Of a stretch of DNA of 64,000 bases, positions 9,304 through 17,861 are shown in pieces. The translations under genes and the position numbers were made by a program. The notes under the pieces are model-generated. The model was not told where the DNA came from. It saw nothing but the letters and a program-made list of their open reading frames with translations, and did not search any database. The stretch spans positions 1-64,000 of the forward strand of contig NZ_FOVH01000007.1 in assembly GCF_900115095.1 (NCBI RefSeq), written 5' to 3'. Position 1 is the stretch's first letter. Each line of letters starts with the position of its first letter. The stretch is from Actinomadura madurae (GTDB taxonomy: Bacteria > Actinomycetota > Actinomycetes > Streptosporangiales > Streptosporangiaceae).

Positions 9304-10431
9304 ATGACCGTCGCCGAGGGGTCGCCGGTGACCATCGTCGCGACCGACGCCGAGAACCAGCCGGTACGCACTCCGCAGCTTGAGGCGCTGTACCGGGGCT
9401 TCGAGGCCGAGTCGCTCGTCCCGCTCTGGACCGAGATCGGCGACCTCATGCCGCCGTCCCCAAGATCGAAGGCGGCTCCGCACCGGTGGCGATGGGACGC
9501 GTTGCTGCCCATGGCAGAGCGGGCCGGGGAACTGGTGCCGGTCGGGCGCGGGGGCGAGCGCCGGGCGATAGCACTCGCCAATCCCGGCCTTGGCGGCAGG
9601 CCGTTCGCCACGCCGACGCTGTGGGCCGCGATCCAGTACCTCAACCCGGGTGAGGACGCCCCCGTGCACAGGCACACCCAGAACGCCTTCCGGTTCGTCG
9701 TCGAAGGGGAGGGCGTGTGGACGGTGGTGAACGGCGATCCCGTCGCCATGCGCCGCGGCGACTTCCTCCCGCAGGCCGGGTGGCACTGGCACGGCCACCA
9801 CAACGTCACCGACCGGCCCATGGCGTGGATCGACGGGCTGGACATCCCGTTCCAGTACCTCGCCGAGTCGACGTTCTTCGAACCCGGGCCTGACGAGATC
9901 GAATCGCGGGAGGCCCCGGAGCGGTCGCGGTCGGAGCGGCTGTGGGGTCATCCCGGCCTTCGGCCGCTCACCCACCTGAGTCCGGCGCCGTCGACGCCGC
10001 TTCTGGCCTACCGGTGGGAGTACACCGACCGCGCGCTGGCGGACCAGCTGGCGCTGGAGGCGGAGGGCCACCGCGCCACGGTCGAACCCGGGCATGCCGC
10101 CGTCCGCTACGCCAACCCCACGACGGGCGGCGACGTCATGCCCACCCTGCGCGCCGAGTTCCACCGGCTGACGCCCGGCACGGAGACCGCGGCGACCCGC
10201 GAGGTCGGCTCCTCGGTCTACCAGGTGTTCGACGGCGCCGGGCAGGTCACGGTGGGGGAACACGGCTGGACGGTCGAGCGCGGCGACCTGTTCGTCGTGC
10301 CGTCATGGCAGCCGTTGACACTCGCCACCGAGCAGGGCCTGGACCTGTTCCGGTTCAGCGACACTCCGATCTTCGAGCGGCTGCACCAGCACCGCGTCCA
10401 GCACGACACGGCAGAGGGGAACGCGCAGTGA
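9304..10431 (+). CDS. Gentisate 1,2-dioxygenase (bicupin)
   Basis: 375 residues from ATG 9304, chosen because GGAAGGG lies about nine bases upstream; an earlier ATG at 9262 has no ribosome site. Fe(II) ring-cleaving enzyme: gentisate + O2 gives maleylpyruvate. The N-terminal cupin carries the metal-binding pattern VHRHTQNAFRFVVEGEG and later GWHWHGHHN; a second cupin follows near residues 275-360. First gene of a tightly overlapping operon with fumarylpyruvate hydrolase and mycothiol-dependent isomerase, which together complete the gentisate pathway. Salicylate or 1-hydroxy-2-naphthoate dioxygenases share the fold, but the operon favours gentisate. Confidence 0.9.
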   Translation: MTVAEGSPVTIVATDAENQPVRTPQLEALYRGFEAESLVPLWTEIGDLMPPSPRSKAAPHRWRWDALLPMAERAGELVPVGRGGERRAIALANPGLGGRPFATPTLWAAIQYLNPGEDAPVHRHTQNAFRFVVEGEGVWTVVNGDPVAMRRGDFLPQAGWHWHGHHNVTDRPMAWIDGLDIPFQYLAESTFFEPGPDEIESREAPERSRSERLWGHPGLRPLTHLSPAPSTPLLAYRWEYTDRALADQLALEAEGHRATVEPGHAAVRYANPTTGGDVMPTLRAEFHRLTPGTETAATREVGSSVYQVFDGAGQVTVGEHGWTVERGDLFVVPSWQPLTLATEQGLDLFRFSDTPIFERLHQHRVQHDTAEGNAQ

Positions 10432-11258
10432 GGCTCGCGACCGTCCGGACGAACGAGGGAACCCGCGCCGCACGGGTTTCCGCTGACGGATGCGTCCTCC
10501 TCGACGCTCCCGATGTCGGCGCGTTGCTGGCGCGGGACGACTGGGCCGGCGTCGCCGCGTCCGCGACCGAGAAGCCGCGCCCCGTGGACGACGCCGCGTT
10601 CGCGCCCGTCGTGCCACGTCCGGGGAAGGTGCTGTGCGTCGGGCTCAACTACCGCCCCCACATCCTGGAGATGGGACGCGACCTGCCCGAGTACCCCACG
10701 CTGTTCGCCAAGTTCCCCGAGGCCCTCATCGGCGCCCGGGACCAAATCCAGCTCGCCCCCGAGTCGTCGGCCGTCGACTGGGAGGCCGAGCTGGCCCTGG
10801 TGATCGGACGCCCCGTCCGGCGGGCGTCCGAGGACGAGGCGGCTCAGGCGATCGCCGGGTTCACGGCCATGAACGACGTCTCCATGCGGGACTGGCAGTT
10901 CCGTACCAAGGAGTGGCTGCAGGGCAAGACGTTCGAGGGCACGACGCCGCTCGGCCCCGTTCTCGTCACCCCGGACGAACTGCCCGGCGGTGTCCGCCCC
11001 GTCCTGCCGCTGACCTGCCGCGTCGACGGGGAGGTGATGCAGAAGGCCGACACGTCCGACCTGGTCTTCGACCCGGTGGCCCTGGTGCGGTACGCCTCCA
11101 CCATCGTCACGCTGCGGCCGGGCGACGTCATCGCGACCGGCACGCCCGGCGGAGTCGGCCACGCCCGCAAGCCGCCCCGCTACCTCGCGGACGGCGTGAC
11201 CGTGGTGACCGAGATCGGAGGCATCGGCCGTCTGGAGAACGCGGCGAGGACGCCGTGA
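10428..11258 (+). CDS. Fumarylpyruvate hydrolase (FAH family)
   Basis: 276 residues, GTG start overlapping the dioxygenase stop (GTGA). Visible FAH-family motifs: VLCVGLNY followed by a conserved HILEMG region, a metal-site run VDWEAELALVIGR, and TGTPGGVG near the end. Hydrolyses fumarylpyruvate (or maleylpyruvate) to fumarate and pyruvate, the last step of the gentisate route. Translationally coupled on both sides. Confidence 0.88.
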   Translation: MRLATVRTNEGTRAARVSADGCVLLDAPDVGALLARDDWAGVAASATEKPRPVDDAAFAPVVPRPGKVLCVGLNYRPHILEMGRDLPEYPTLFAKFPEALIGARDQIQLAPESSAVDWEAELALVIGRPVRRASEDEAAQAIAGFTAMNDVSMRDWQFRTKEWLQGKTFEGTTPLGPVLVTPDELPGGVRPVLPLTCRVDGEVMQKADTSDLVFDPVALVRYASTIVTLRPGDVIATGTPGGVGHARKPPRYLADGVTVVTEIGGIGRLENAARTP

Positions 11259-11842
11259 GCGCCCGCTCCTGGATGGACGAGGGCACCAGGCTGTTCCTCG
11301 GCGTCGTCGACCGGCTCACCGACGACGAACTGTCCGCGCCGACCGCCCTGGACGGCTGGACGCGCCGCCACGTCATCGCCCACGTCCACGGCAACGCCGA
11401 GGCGCTGCGCCGCCTGCTGAGCTGGGCCGCCACCGGTGTCGAGAACCGGATGTACGCCAATGCGCGGCAGCGGGCGGCCGAGATCGAGGCCGCGGCGTCG
11501 CTGCCCGCGGACGATCTGCGCGCGCTCGTCCATGGGTCGGCGCGCCGCTTGGCGGAGGACGTTGACGGTCTGCCGGAGGAGGCATGGCACCGGTCCGTGG
11601 TGACCGCCCAAGGACGGACCGTCCCCGCCACGGAGATCCCATGGATGCGGGCGAGGGAGATGGCGGTGCACGCGGTCGACCTCCAGCACGGTGTGTCCTT
11701 CGCCGACCTGCCGGAGGCCTTCAACACCCGCCTGGCCTCGGAGGCCGCGGCCAGACACGCGGCATCGGGACAGGCCGCCGACCTGGCCGCGTGGCTGACC
11801 GGACGCACCCGCGAGGCCCCGAGCCTCGGCCCCTGGTTGTGA
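11255..11842 (+). CDS. Mycothiol-dependent maleylpyruvate isomerase
   Basis: 195 residues, GTG start overlapping the hydrolase stop. DinB-like four-helix fold with the metal-binding histidine in GWTRRHVIAHVHGNAEAL and a second in REMAVHAVDLQHG, as in the actinobacterial MDMPI family. Converts maleylpyruvate to fumarylpyruvate with mycothiol as cofactor. Its presence supports assignment to mycothiol-producing Actinomycetota. Confidence 0.88.
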   Translation: MSARSWMDEGTRLFLGVVDRLTDDELSAPTALDGWTRRHVIAHVHGNAEALRRLLSWAATGVENRMYANARQRAAEIEAAASLPADDLRALVHGSARRLAEDVDGLPEEAWHRSVVTAQGRTVPATEIPWMRAREMAVHAVDLQHGVSFADLPEAFNTRLASEAAARHAASGQAADLAAWLTGRTREAPSLGPWL

Positions 11843-11858
11843 ACCGGGCCCGACCGCC

Positions 11859-11877
11859 CGTTCCGCAGTATGGATTA
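11859..11877. promoter_or_regulatory. Weak IclR-type half-palindrome before the first IclR gene
   Basis: CGTTCC-GCAGTAT-GGATTA; only the TTCC-N7-GGA core matches the GATTCC-N7-GGAATC repeats elsewhere. It ends 10 bp before the regulator start, consistent with autoregulation. Tentative. Confidence 0.3.
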
Positions 11878-11887
11878 GCATTCTTCT

Positions 11888-12652
11888 GTGAAGAACATGA
11901 AGGAGAAGCCGACCTATGCGCTGGGGTCCGTCGACAACGCCCTGCTGATCCTTCACATGCTGCGCGACCAGGGCAGCCTGAAGGTCAGTGACGTGGCCCG
12001 CGAGCTGAACATCGCTCGTTCCACCGCGCACCGGCTCCTCGCCATGCTCGTCTACCGCGACTTCGCCATTCAGGACGAGAGGCACTCCTACCTCCCGGGG
12101 CCGTTCCTGTCCTCTACCCCGGCCGGCATGGACGGCTCGACACTACGGGAGCTGCGGAGGCTGGCCACCCCGCACATGGAGACGCTGTGCGGACGCGTAC
12201 AGGAAACCGTCAACCTCGTCGTGCGGACCGGCACGGAGGTGCGTTTCCTTTCGAGCGTGGAGTCATCGCAAGTCCTTCAAGTCGGGGACCGCCGCGGCAC
12301 GATCCTGCCCGCGCATCTGGCCTCGGGCGGCAAGGCCATGCTGGCCGAGCTGCCGACCGAACAACTGCGGGAGTTGTATCCCGACCTGACCGGCCCGGAG
12401 TGGACGAAGCTGACGCGCGAACTCGCCAACGTCCGCACGCACGGCCACGCGCTCAACATCGAGGGCACCGAGCGCGGTGTCGCCGCCATCGGCGCCGCCG
12501 TGCACGACGGGAGCGGCACCACCGTCGGCGCCCTGTCGATCGCCGTACCGCTGGCCCGGTTCGGCCCCGAGCAGATGGGCCACCTCGCCAGAGAACTGCA
12601 CCGCACCGTCAACAAGATCGAGCACACCCTGACGCACTTCCCCGGCGCCTGA
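11888..12652 (+). CDS. IclR-family transcriptional regulator (gentisate module)
   Basis: 254 residues; GTG 11888, with ATG 11897 as an alternative. N-terminal winged helix with LKVSDVARELNIARSTAHRLL, then the IclR effector-binding domain (SSVESSQVLQVGDRRG, HLASGGKAMLAEL). Lies 45 bp after the gentisate operon on the same strand and is its likely local regulator, sensing gentisate or a pathway acid. Convergent with the next gene, which ends 8 bp away. Confidence 0.9.
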   Translation: MKNMKEKPTYALGSVDNALLILHMLRDQGSLKVSDVARELNIARSTAHRLLAMLVYRDFAIQDERHSYLPGPFLSSTPAGMDGSTLRELRRLATPHMETLCGRVQETVNLVVRTGTEVRFLSSVESSQVLQVGDRRGTILPAHLASGGKAMLAELPTEQLRELYPDLTGPEWTKLTRELANVRTHGHALNIEGTERGVAAIGAAVHDGSGTTVGALSIAVPLARFGPEQMGHLARELHRTVNKIEHTLTHFPGA

Positions 12653-12660
12653 CGGTTCGT

Positions 12661-13623
12661 TCAGGCCCAGGGGTCGAGGAGTACTCGGCTCGTGTGCGCA
12701 CGTTCGCGGGTGGTCGTCATGGCCTTGGCGGCCTCGTCCAGCGGAAAGGTCCGGGCTGGAGTCGTCGCCAGATCGTCCGCCAAGGCGAACAGCCGAGCGA
12801 GGTGGGCCTCACAGGCCGCGCGGTCGTGGGTGTGATCCATCAACCAGAACCCGGTGACGGTGCGAGAACCGACGATGAGGGAACGCGGGTCGACGGTGGC
12901 CGCTGCACCGGAGGCATTGCCGAAGGTCACGAGCCTGCCGCGGGGCGCCAGGGCGCCGAGCGAGGCCTCCAGCACGGGCCCTCCGATGGGATCGAGCACC
13001 ACGTCGACGGGCCGGCCGCCGCACGCGGCGCGGATGCGCTCGGTCAGGCCGTCCGGCTCGGCGTCGATCACCGTTGTGCCGTCGCGGGCGATCCCCTCAC
13101 GGGATCGCGGAGTGGACGCCGAGGCGATCACCCGGCAGGGACCTCCGCGCAGCAGGCGCAGCAAGACCCTGCCGACGGCCCCCGACGCGCCATGGATCAC
13201 CACCGACGTATCCGCGGCAGGCAACCCCGCGACGTCGAGCAGGAACGCGGCGGTGAGTCCGGGCACGAATACGGCCAGCGCCGCCTCGTCCTCGATCTGT
13301 TCGGGGACGGGGAAGACGGCGTCCTCCGAGGCGACGGCGAATTGCGCGTAGCCTCCTGTGCGGCATAGCGCGACGACGCGTTCGCCGGTGTCGCGGCGCG
13401 TTCCGACGATTTCCCCGCCCGGTACGAATGGCGGCGGATCCACTCGGCCGGTGAAGTGGTTCACTCCAGTACGGCACATCCGATCGTCGGCGAAGTTCAC
13501 CACGCTGCGGGAGACGCGGATGAGGACCGCACCCGCCCCCGGTTCGGGGATCGCCGTCCGCTCGGGCCGCAGCGCCTCGGGGCCGCCCAGCTCGCGCACG
13601 ACGACCGCCGACATCTCACTCAT
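12661..13623 (-). CDS. Medium-chain quinone-oxidoreductase-like dehydrogenase
   Basis: 320 residues, start overlapping the stop of the upstream SDR gene (ATGA). MDR fold: N-terminal GroES-like part, then a Rossmann domain with GASGAVGRVLL and DVVLDPIGG. The zinc-ligand pattern of classical alcohol dehydrogenases is absent, as in NADPH:quinone or enoyl reductases. Last of five minus-strand genes beginning at 17633 and likely co-transcribed. Probably reduces an enone or enoyl intermediate; substrate unknown. Confidence 0.83.
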   Translation of the reverse strand: MSEMSAVVVRELGGPEALRPERTAIPEPGAGAVLIRVSRSVVNFADDRMCRTGVNHFTGRVDPPPFVPGGEIVGTRRDTGERVVALCRTGGYAQFAVASEDAVFPVPEQIEDEAALAVFVPGLTAAFLLDVAGLPAADTSVVIHGASGAVGRVLLRLLRGGPCRVIASASTPRSREGIARDGTTVIDAEPDGLTERIRAACGGRPVDVVLDPIGGPVLEASLGALAPRGRLVTFGNASGAAATVDPRSLIVGSRTVTGFWLMDHTHDRAACEAHLARLFALADDLATTPARTFPLDEAAKAMTTTRERAHTSRVLLDPWA

Positions 13624-14387
13624 CGCAGGCCCGTGCCGCCGTTGACCGGCAGCACCTGCCCGTTGATCCAGGATCCGTCCTCGGAGAGCAGGAACGTGAC
13701 GGCGGCGGCGATGTCCTCGGGTTCGCCGAAGCGCGGGGATCGCAGCATCTCCAGCACGGCGGCTCGCTCCTGTTCGCCGATCATCGCCATCGAGTTGTCG
13801 GTGAGCACCATGCCCGGCGCGACCACGTTGCAGCGGATGCCCTCCTTGCCCCAGCGGGTCGCGATGTGCTTGCTCATCGCGAGCAGCCCGGACTTGGAGG
13901 CGCCGTAGGAGACCCGTCCCCGGTCGCCGTTGAGGACGAGGCCGGAGATCGTGTTGACGATCGCACCGCCGCCGCGTTCCAGGAGGCGCGGTACGGCGTG
14001 CCGGGCGGTGTAGAAGTACCCCGTCAGGTTGACCGCGAGGCTGCGGTGCCACACCTCCACCGGTACGGAGAGGAGGTCCGCATCGCGGCCCAGGGTATCG
14101 GCGGACAGGTCGGCGGCCGCGTTGAACAGCCCGTCGATCCCCCCGAAGGCCTCCACCGCCGCCGCCATGAGCGCGGCGCAGGACTCCTCGCCGGCGATGT
14201 CGAACTCGTGGGCCACGGCGTGACCGCCGTGAGCCCGGATCTCCTCGACGGTGTCCTTCGCCCCGGTCGGGTTGATGTCGCCGATGACGACCTTCGCGCC
14301 CTCCTCCGCGAGCCGACGCGCGGTGGCGGCGCCGATTCCCGTGGCTCCGCCGGCGACGACGATCACCTTGTCCTGCAGACCTCGCAT
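13620..14387 (-). CDS. Short-chain dehydrogenase/reductase
   Basis: 255 residues. NAD(P) motif GGATGIGAATA near residue 12, NAAAD, then serine in NTISGL and the YGASK catalytic pair near 160. Starts at the stop of the enoyl-CoA hydratase gene and overlaps the next start. With its neighbours it resembles a beta-oxidation-like or ring-fragment-processing set (hydratase, dehydrogenase, reductase). Confidence 0.87.
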   Translation of the reverse strand: MRGLQDKVIVVAGGATGIGAATARRLAEEGAKVVIGDINPTGAKDTVEEIRAHGGHAVAHEFDIAGEESCAALMAAAVEAFGGIDGLFNAAADLSADTLGRDADLLSVPVEVWHRSLAVNLTGYFYTARHAVPRLLERGGGAIVNTISGLVLNGDRGRVSYGASKSGLLAMSKHIATRWGKEGIRCNVVAPGMVLTDNSMAMIGEQERAAVLEMLRSPRFGEPEDIAAAVTFLLSEDGSWINGQVLPVNGGTGLR

Positions 14388-15109
14388 CAGGCTCGTTCTC
14401 CCTTTGCCGTCAGTACTTCATGGAACAGCCGCTGCTCCAGGCGAAGCCCCTCCGCCATCGGGAGGCGTTGAGCAGCCAGCAGCGCGCGCTTGACGCCCAC
14501 CAGGGACGCGCGCGGTTTCGAGGCGAGTTCACCGGCCCAGCGCGCCATGCCCGCGGCCACGTCGGGGCCCTCGATCACCGCGTCGACCAGGCCCATGGCC
14601 TGCGCCTCCGCGGCGCCGACCGCACGTCCCGTCATGATCATGTGTGCCGCGCGGCCCGCGCCGATCAGCCGGGGCAGGCGCTGGGTGGCGCCGGCGCCGG
14701 GCATGGCTCCGCGGTCGATCTCCAGCTGGCAGAAGGATGCCTGCGGCCCGGCGATCCGGAAGGTGCAGGCGAGCGCGATCTCGCAGCCGCCGCCGCGGGC
14801 CGGCCCCCGCACCGCGGCGACCACCGGTTGCGGCAGGTCCTCGATGGCCAGCAGGGTGGTCAGCCATTCCTCCAGCCGTCCGGGCCCGCCCTCCCGCATC
14901 GCCTTGATCTCGCCGCGATCGGCGTGCCCGATGAAGCCGCCGGGCCTGGCGCTGCCGAGCACCACGACCGAGACGTCCTCGTCGGGTGCGAGCGCGGTCA
15001 GCGCACCGCGCAGGTCGACGAGATCGTCGAAGCGGACCTGGTCATCGGGTGGACGGTCGAAGGACAGCCACGCCACTCGCCCGTCCCGCCCGCACGTCCA
15101 GTTGCTCAC
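14387..15109 (-). CDS. Enoyl-CoA hydratase/isomerase family protein
   Basis: 240 residues. Crotonase fold: an oxyanion-hole loop AAVRGPARGGGCEIALAC near residue 95 and the GAMPGAGATQRLPRLIG region near 130. Hydrates or isomerises a CoA-bound unsaturated acid; an aryl-CoA lyase role is also possible. Begins 4 bp after the P450 stop, so co-transcribed with it. No CoA ligase lies in the island, so the source of the CoA ester is not explained here. Confidence 0.82.
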   Translation of the reverse strand: MSNWTCGRDGRVAWLSFDRPPDDQVRFDDLVDLRGALTALAPDEDVSVVVLGSARPGGFIGHADRGEIKAMREGGPGRLEEWLTTLLAIEDLPQPVVAAVRGPARGGGCEIALACTFRIAGPQASFCQLEIDRGAMPGAGATQRLPRLIGAGRAAHMIMTGRAVGAAEAQAMGLVDAVIEGPDVAAGMARWAGELASKPRASLVGVKRALLAAQRLPMAEGLRLEQRLFHEVLTAKGERA

Positions 15110-15113
15110 GGTC

Positions 15114-16328
15114 TCAGGCCGCCGTGATCGTGACGGGCAGGCTGGACCAGCCGCGCAGGGTGTTGTTCAGCAGAGGCACCGGCGTGCCGGCGAACTCGAT
15201 GCCCTTGACCCGGCGGGCGAACGTGGACAGCAGCGTGTCCGCCTCCAGCCGCGCCACCGGCGCTCCCGCACACTGGTGGACGCCGCGGCCGAGGGCGAGA
15301 TGCCCGCCGGTGTCGCGCGTGATGTCGAAGGCGTCCGCGCTCTCGCCCCAGCGCTCCGGATCCCGGTTGGCCGCGCCGGGCACCAGCATGATCTTCTGCC
15401 CCTCGCGGACCGGCACGCCGTCGATCTCCAGATCGCGCGCCGGGGTCCGGAAGTTCTGCCGCACCGTGGTCCGGTGGCGCAGCGCCTCGTCGAAGGCGAA
15501 CCTTCCGCGGCCCGGTTGATCGCGCAGGAGCGCCCACTGGTCCTGGTGCGACACCAGCAGGTGCAGCGTGACGGCGAGGCTGTGGATGGTGGTGTCGATA
15601 CCGGCGCCGAGCAGGGAGCGGACGAGGTTCGGGGCCTGCTCCTCGGTCAGTTCCCCGCGGTCGACCGCTTCCCAGATCAGTGCGCCGAAGCTGCCGGGTC
15701 TGACGTTCTCGCGCCGGCAGGAATCCCGCACCCAGGCGATCGCTCCCTCCACATCGGGCAGTTGCTCCAGGACGCGGCGGGCGCGCGGGGTGCGCGGCCC
15801 CATCGACTCGAACAGGAAGACGCTGTAGCGCAGCAGGTTCTCCCGTCCTTCCTCGGGCGCTCCCATGACCGCGTCCGGAACGACTCTGAGCGGGAAGGCC
15901 TCGGCGAACTCCTTCTGCGCGTCGAAGGTCTTCAGGTCCAGCAGCCGGTCCACGAGATCGTCGGCCGCGGCTTGGAAGCTCGCCCGCAGCCCGCGGACGT
16001 GCCGCGGCGAGATCACGTCCGCCATCACCGTCCGCACCGCCGTGTGCGCGGGCGGGTCATGCTCCAGCAGCAGGCCCGGTTCGCGGAACGGCTCGTCCCG
16101 TTGCAGGTCCAGGACGCCCGAGCCCCGGCTGTTCAGGAAGTTCTCGTGATCGGCGTAGATCTCGCGCACATCGCGGTCGCGCCCCACGGCGACCAGGTCC
16201 AGGCCTTCGCTCTGCCGGACCTTCACCGCCGGGCCGGCGGCGCGCAACCGGCGGTGGAAGTCCGTGGGGTCGGCCAGGACGTCGTCGGTGAACGGGTCGA
16301 TGTCCAAGGCCGGCATCGTGGTGGTCAT
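15114..16328 (-). CDS. Cytochrome P450, CYP199-like (paralogue 1)
   Basis: 404 residues from ATG 16328, chosen because GAAGGGAAG lies just upstream; an in-frame start ten codons earlier has no such site. I-helix GAGIDTTIHS, K-helix DEALRHR, haem loop LALGRGVHQCAG with the cysteine ligand. Overall pattern (FLNSRG, EHDPPAHT, SLPVTITAA at the C-terminus) resembles the CYP199 family that O-demethylates para-substituted benzoates. Very similar, with equal length, to the P450 at 24368. Needs a redox partner; the PDR-type reductase at 23358 is the only candidate in the island. Confidence 0.9.
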   Translation of the reverse strand: MTTTMPALDIDPFTDDVLADPTDFHRRLRAAGPAVKVRQSEGLDLVAVGRDRDVREIYADHENFLNSRGSGVLDLQRDEPFREPGLLLEHDPPAHTAVRTVMADVISPRHVRGLRASFQAAADDLVDRLLDLKTFDAQKEFAEAFPLRVVPDAVMGAPEEGRENLLRYSVFLFESMGPRTPRARRVLEQLPDVEGAIAWVRDSCRRENVRPGSFGALIWEAVDRGELTEEQAPNLVRSLLGAGIDTTIHSLAVTLHLLVSHQDQWALLRDQPGRGRFAFDEALRHRTTVRQNFRTPARDLEIDGVPVREGQKIMLVPGAANRDPERWGESADAFDITRDTGGHLALGRGVHQCAGAPVARLEADTLLSTFARRVKGIEFAGTPVPLLNNTLRGWSSLPVTITAA

Positions 16329-16361
16329 CGTGACTTCCCTTCGCCTACTTCGAAACACGCC

Positions 16362-17633
16362 CTAGGCGCGGATCGGGTCCCATTCCAGGTCAAGCCGTTC
16401 CAGCCCGGGGGTGAGCATGCTCGGGATCCAGCGTTCGGGCGGCGCGTCGGGCGCCAGGCGCAGGTTCGGCAGCCGGTCGATGAGGCATTCCAGCGCCACT
16501 CGCGCCTCCAGCCTCGCCAGGGGCGCGCCGAGGCAGGTGTGGACGCCCCGGCCGAACGCGAAGTGCCGCTTGACGTTCGGGCGATGCACGTCCAAGGTGT
16601 CGGGGTCGTCGAAGATCTCGGGGTCGCGTTGCGCCGCCGCGTAGTGGACGTAGAGGTCGGCGCCCTCGGGCAGGTCCACTCCCCCGAGCGTCACCGGACG
16701 GGTGGTCGTGCGCGTCACACCGTGCACCGACGTGCGATACCGCAGCACCTCCTCCACCGCCCGTTTGAGCACGCCCCTGTCGGCCGCGACCTGAGCCCAC
16801 TGGTCGGGATGCGACAGCAACTCCCGGACCATGAGCGGCAGGAAATGCGAGGTGGTGCTCGACCCTGCCGACAGGATCGTGCCGATCATCGTCACGGTCT
16901 CCGGGGTGCTCAGCACCGGGAAGCCCTCGTCGGTCGTGGCATGCACCAGCGCGGAGGCCAGATCATCGCGCGGGTTCTCCCTGCGCTCCTCCACGAACTC
17001 TCGCAGCCATGTGCTCATCGCCACCACACGGCGGGACAGCTCGGCACGCTGGCGCTCGTCCAGCCGAGGGGCACCGAGCAGCAGGGTCACCCGGTCGATG
17101 CCCCATTGGTAGAAGTCCTCCGACTTCTCCAGGGGCGCACCGACGAGCCGTGTGATCGCCTGGACGGGCAGCCTCTCCGCGAATTCGGCGGCCAGGTCGC
17201 AGCGTCCCCGATCGGCGAAACCGTCGATCAACCGGTGGCACAGCGCCCGGATCTCGTCCTCCCGCTCGTTGACCAGCTTCGGCGTGAAGGCGGTCTGGGC
17301 CAGCGCCCGCAGCCGCGTGTGCTTGGGCGGGTCCGTCGACACCAGCACCTCGTCGGGCGGGCCGTCGGGGAAGGCGTCGAGGAGGTCGGCATCCAGCTGA
17401 GCGAGGCGGATGACCTTGCGTGAGGAATAGGTCTCGGTGTCCCGCAACACCTGGACCACGTCCGCATAGCGCGTCACGCACCACATGTTCTGTTCCGGCA
17501 TGTAGAACACGGGGCATTCCGCCTGGGCGGCGCGCAGCCAGGGGTACGGGTCCCCGGACTGACCGGGGTCGAGGGGGTTGAAGGCCTGGCCGTGCGCGAC
17601 CGGACACGTCGGGGGGTGGGTCTCAGTGGTCAT
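16362..17633 (-). CDS. Cytochrome P450 with AGSST I-helix
   Basis: 423 residues from ATG 17633 with GGAG about nine bases upstream. Haem loop FAFGRGVHTCLG, K-helix EEVLRYR, and an I-helix AGSSTTSH in which serine replaces the usual acidic residue before the threonine. N-terminus carries CPVAHG, common in soluble actinobacterial P450s. First gene of the five-gene minus operon, directly downstream of the inverted repeat at 17717. Hydroxylates an unknown substrate; family clearly distinct from the two CYP199-like paralogues. Confidence 0.9.
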   Translation of the reverse strand: MTTETHPPTCPVAHGQAFNPLDPGQSGDPYPWLRAAQAECPVFYMPEQNMWCVTRYADVVQVLRDTETYSSRKVIRLAQLDADLLDAFPDGPPDEVLVSTDPPKHTRLRALAQTAFTPKLVNEREDEIRALCHRLIDGFADRGRCDLAAEFAERLPVQAITRLVGAPLEKSEDFYQWGIDRVTLLLGAPRLDERQRAELSRRVVAMSTWLREFVEERRENPRDDLASALVHATTDEGFPVLSTPETVTMIGTILSAGSSTTSHFLPLMVRELLSHPDQWAQVAADRGVLKRAVEEVLRYRTSVHGVTRTTTRPVTLGGVDLPEGADLYVHYAAAQRDPEIFDDPDTLDVHRPNVKRHFAFGRGVHTCLGAPLARLEARVALECLIDRLPNLRLAPDAPPERWIPSMLTPGLERLDLEWDPIRA

Positions 17634-17716
17634 GGTGATACTCCGCTGGCAGGTGCCCATGGACCGGTTGCGCCGATGCTAGGGCGGGGTCCACGCCATA
17701 CCTCCCGGTCCGGCCG

Positions 17717-17739
17717 TCGATTCCTCATAGGGGAATCGA
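17717..17739. promoter_or_regulatory. IclR-type operator, site A
   Basis: Perfect inverted repeat TCGATTCC-TCATAGG-GGAATCGA in the divergent region between the P450 operon (minus) and the isomerase/VOC operon (plus). Same arms and 7-bp spacer occur at 23264 and 29300. Probably bound by the IclR protein encoded at 22403-23203. Confidence 0.72.
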
Positions 17740-17861
17740 CCCGGTGACCTGGGACGGCGCGGCCGGTTCCGCGGTGCGGAATCGGGGCACGCGGCCCGGC
17801 TCGGTCCGGCGCACCGGTTTTACGCTGGCCCCGAACCAGCCTGTTGAAGGAGATGCGCACC

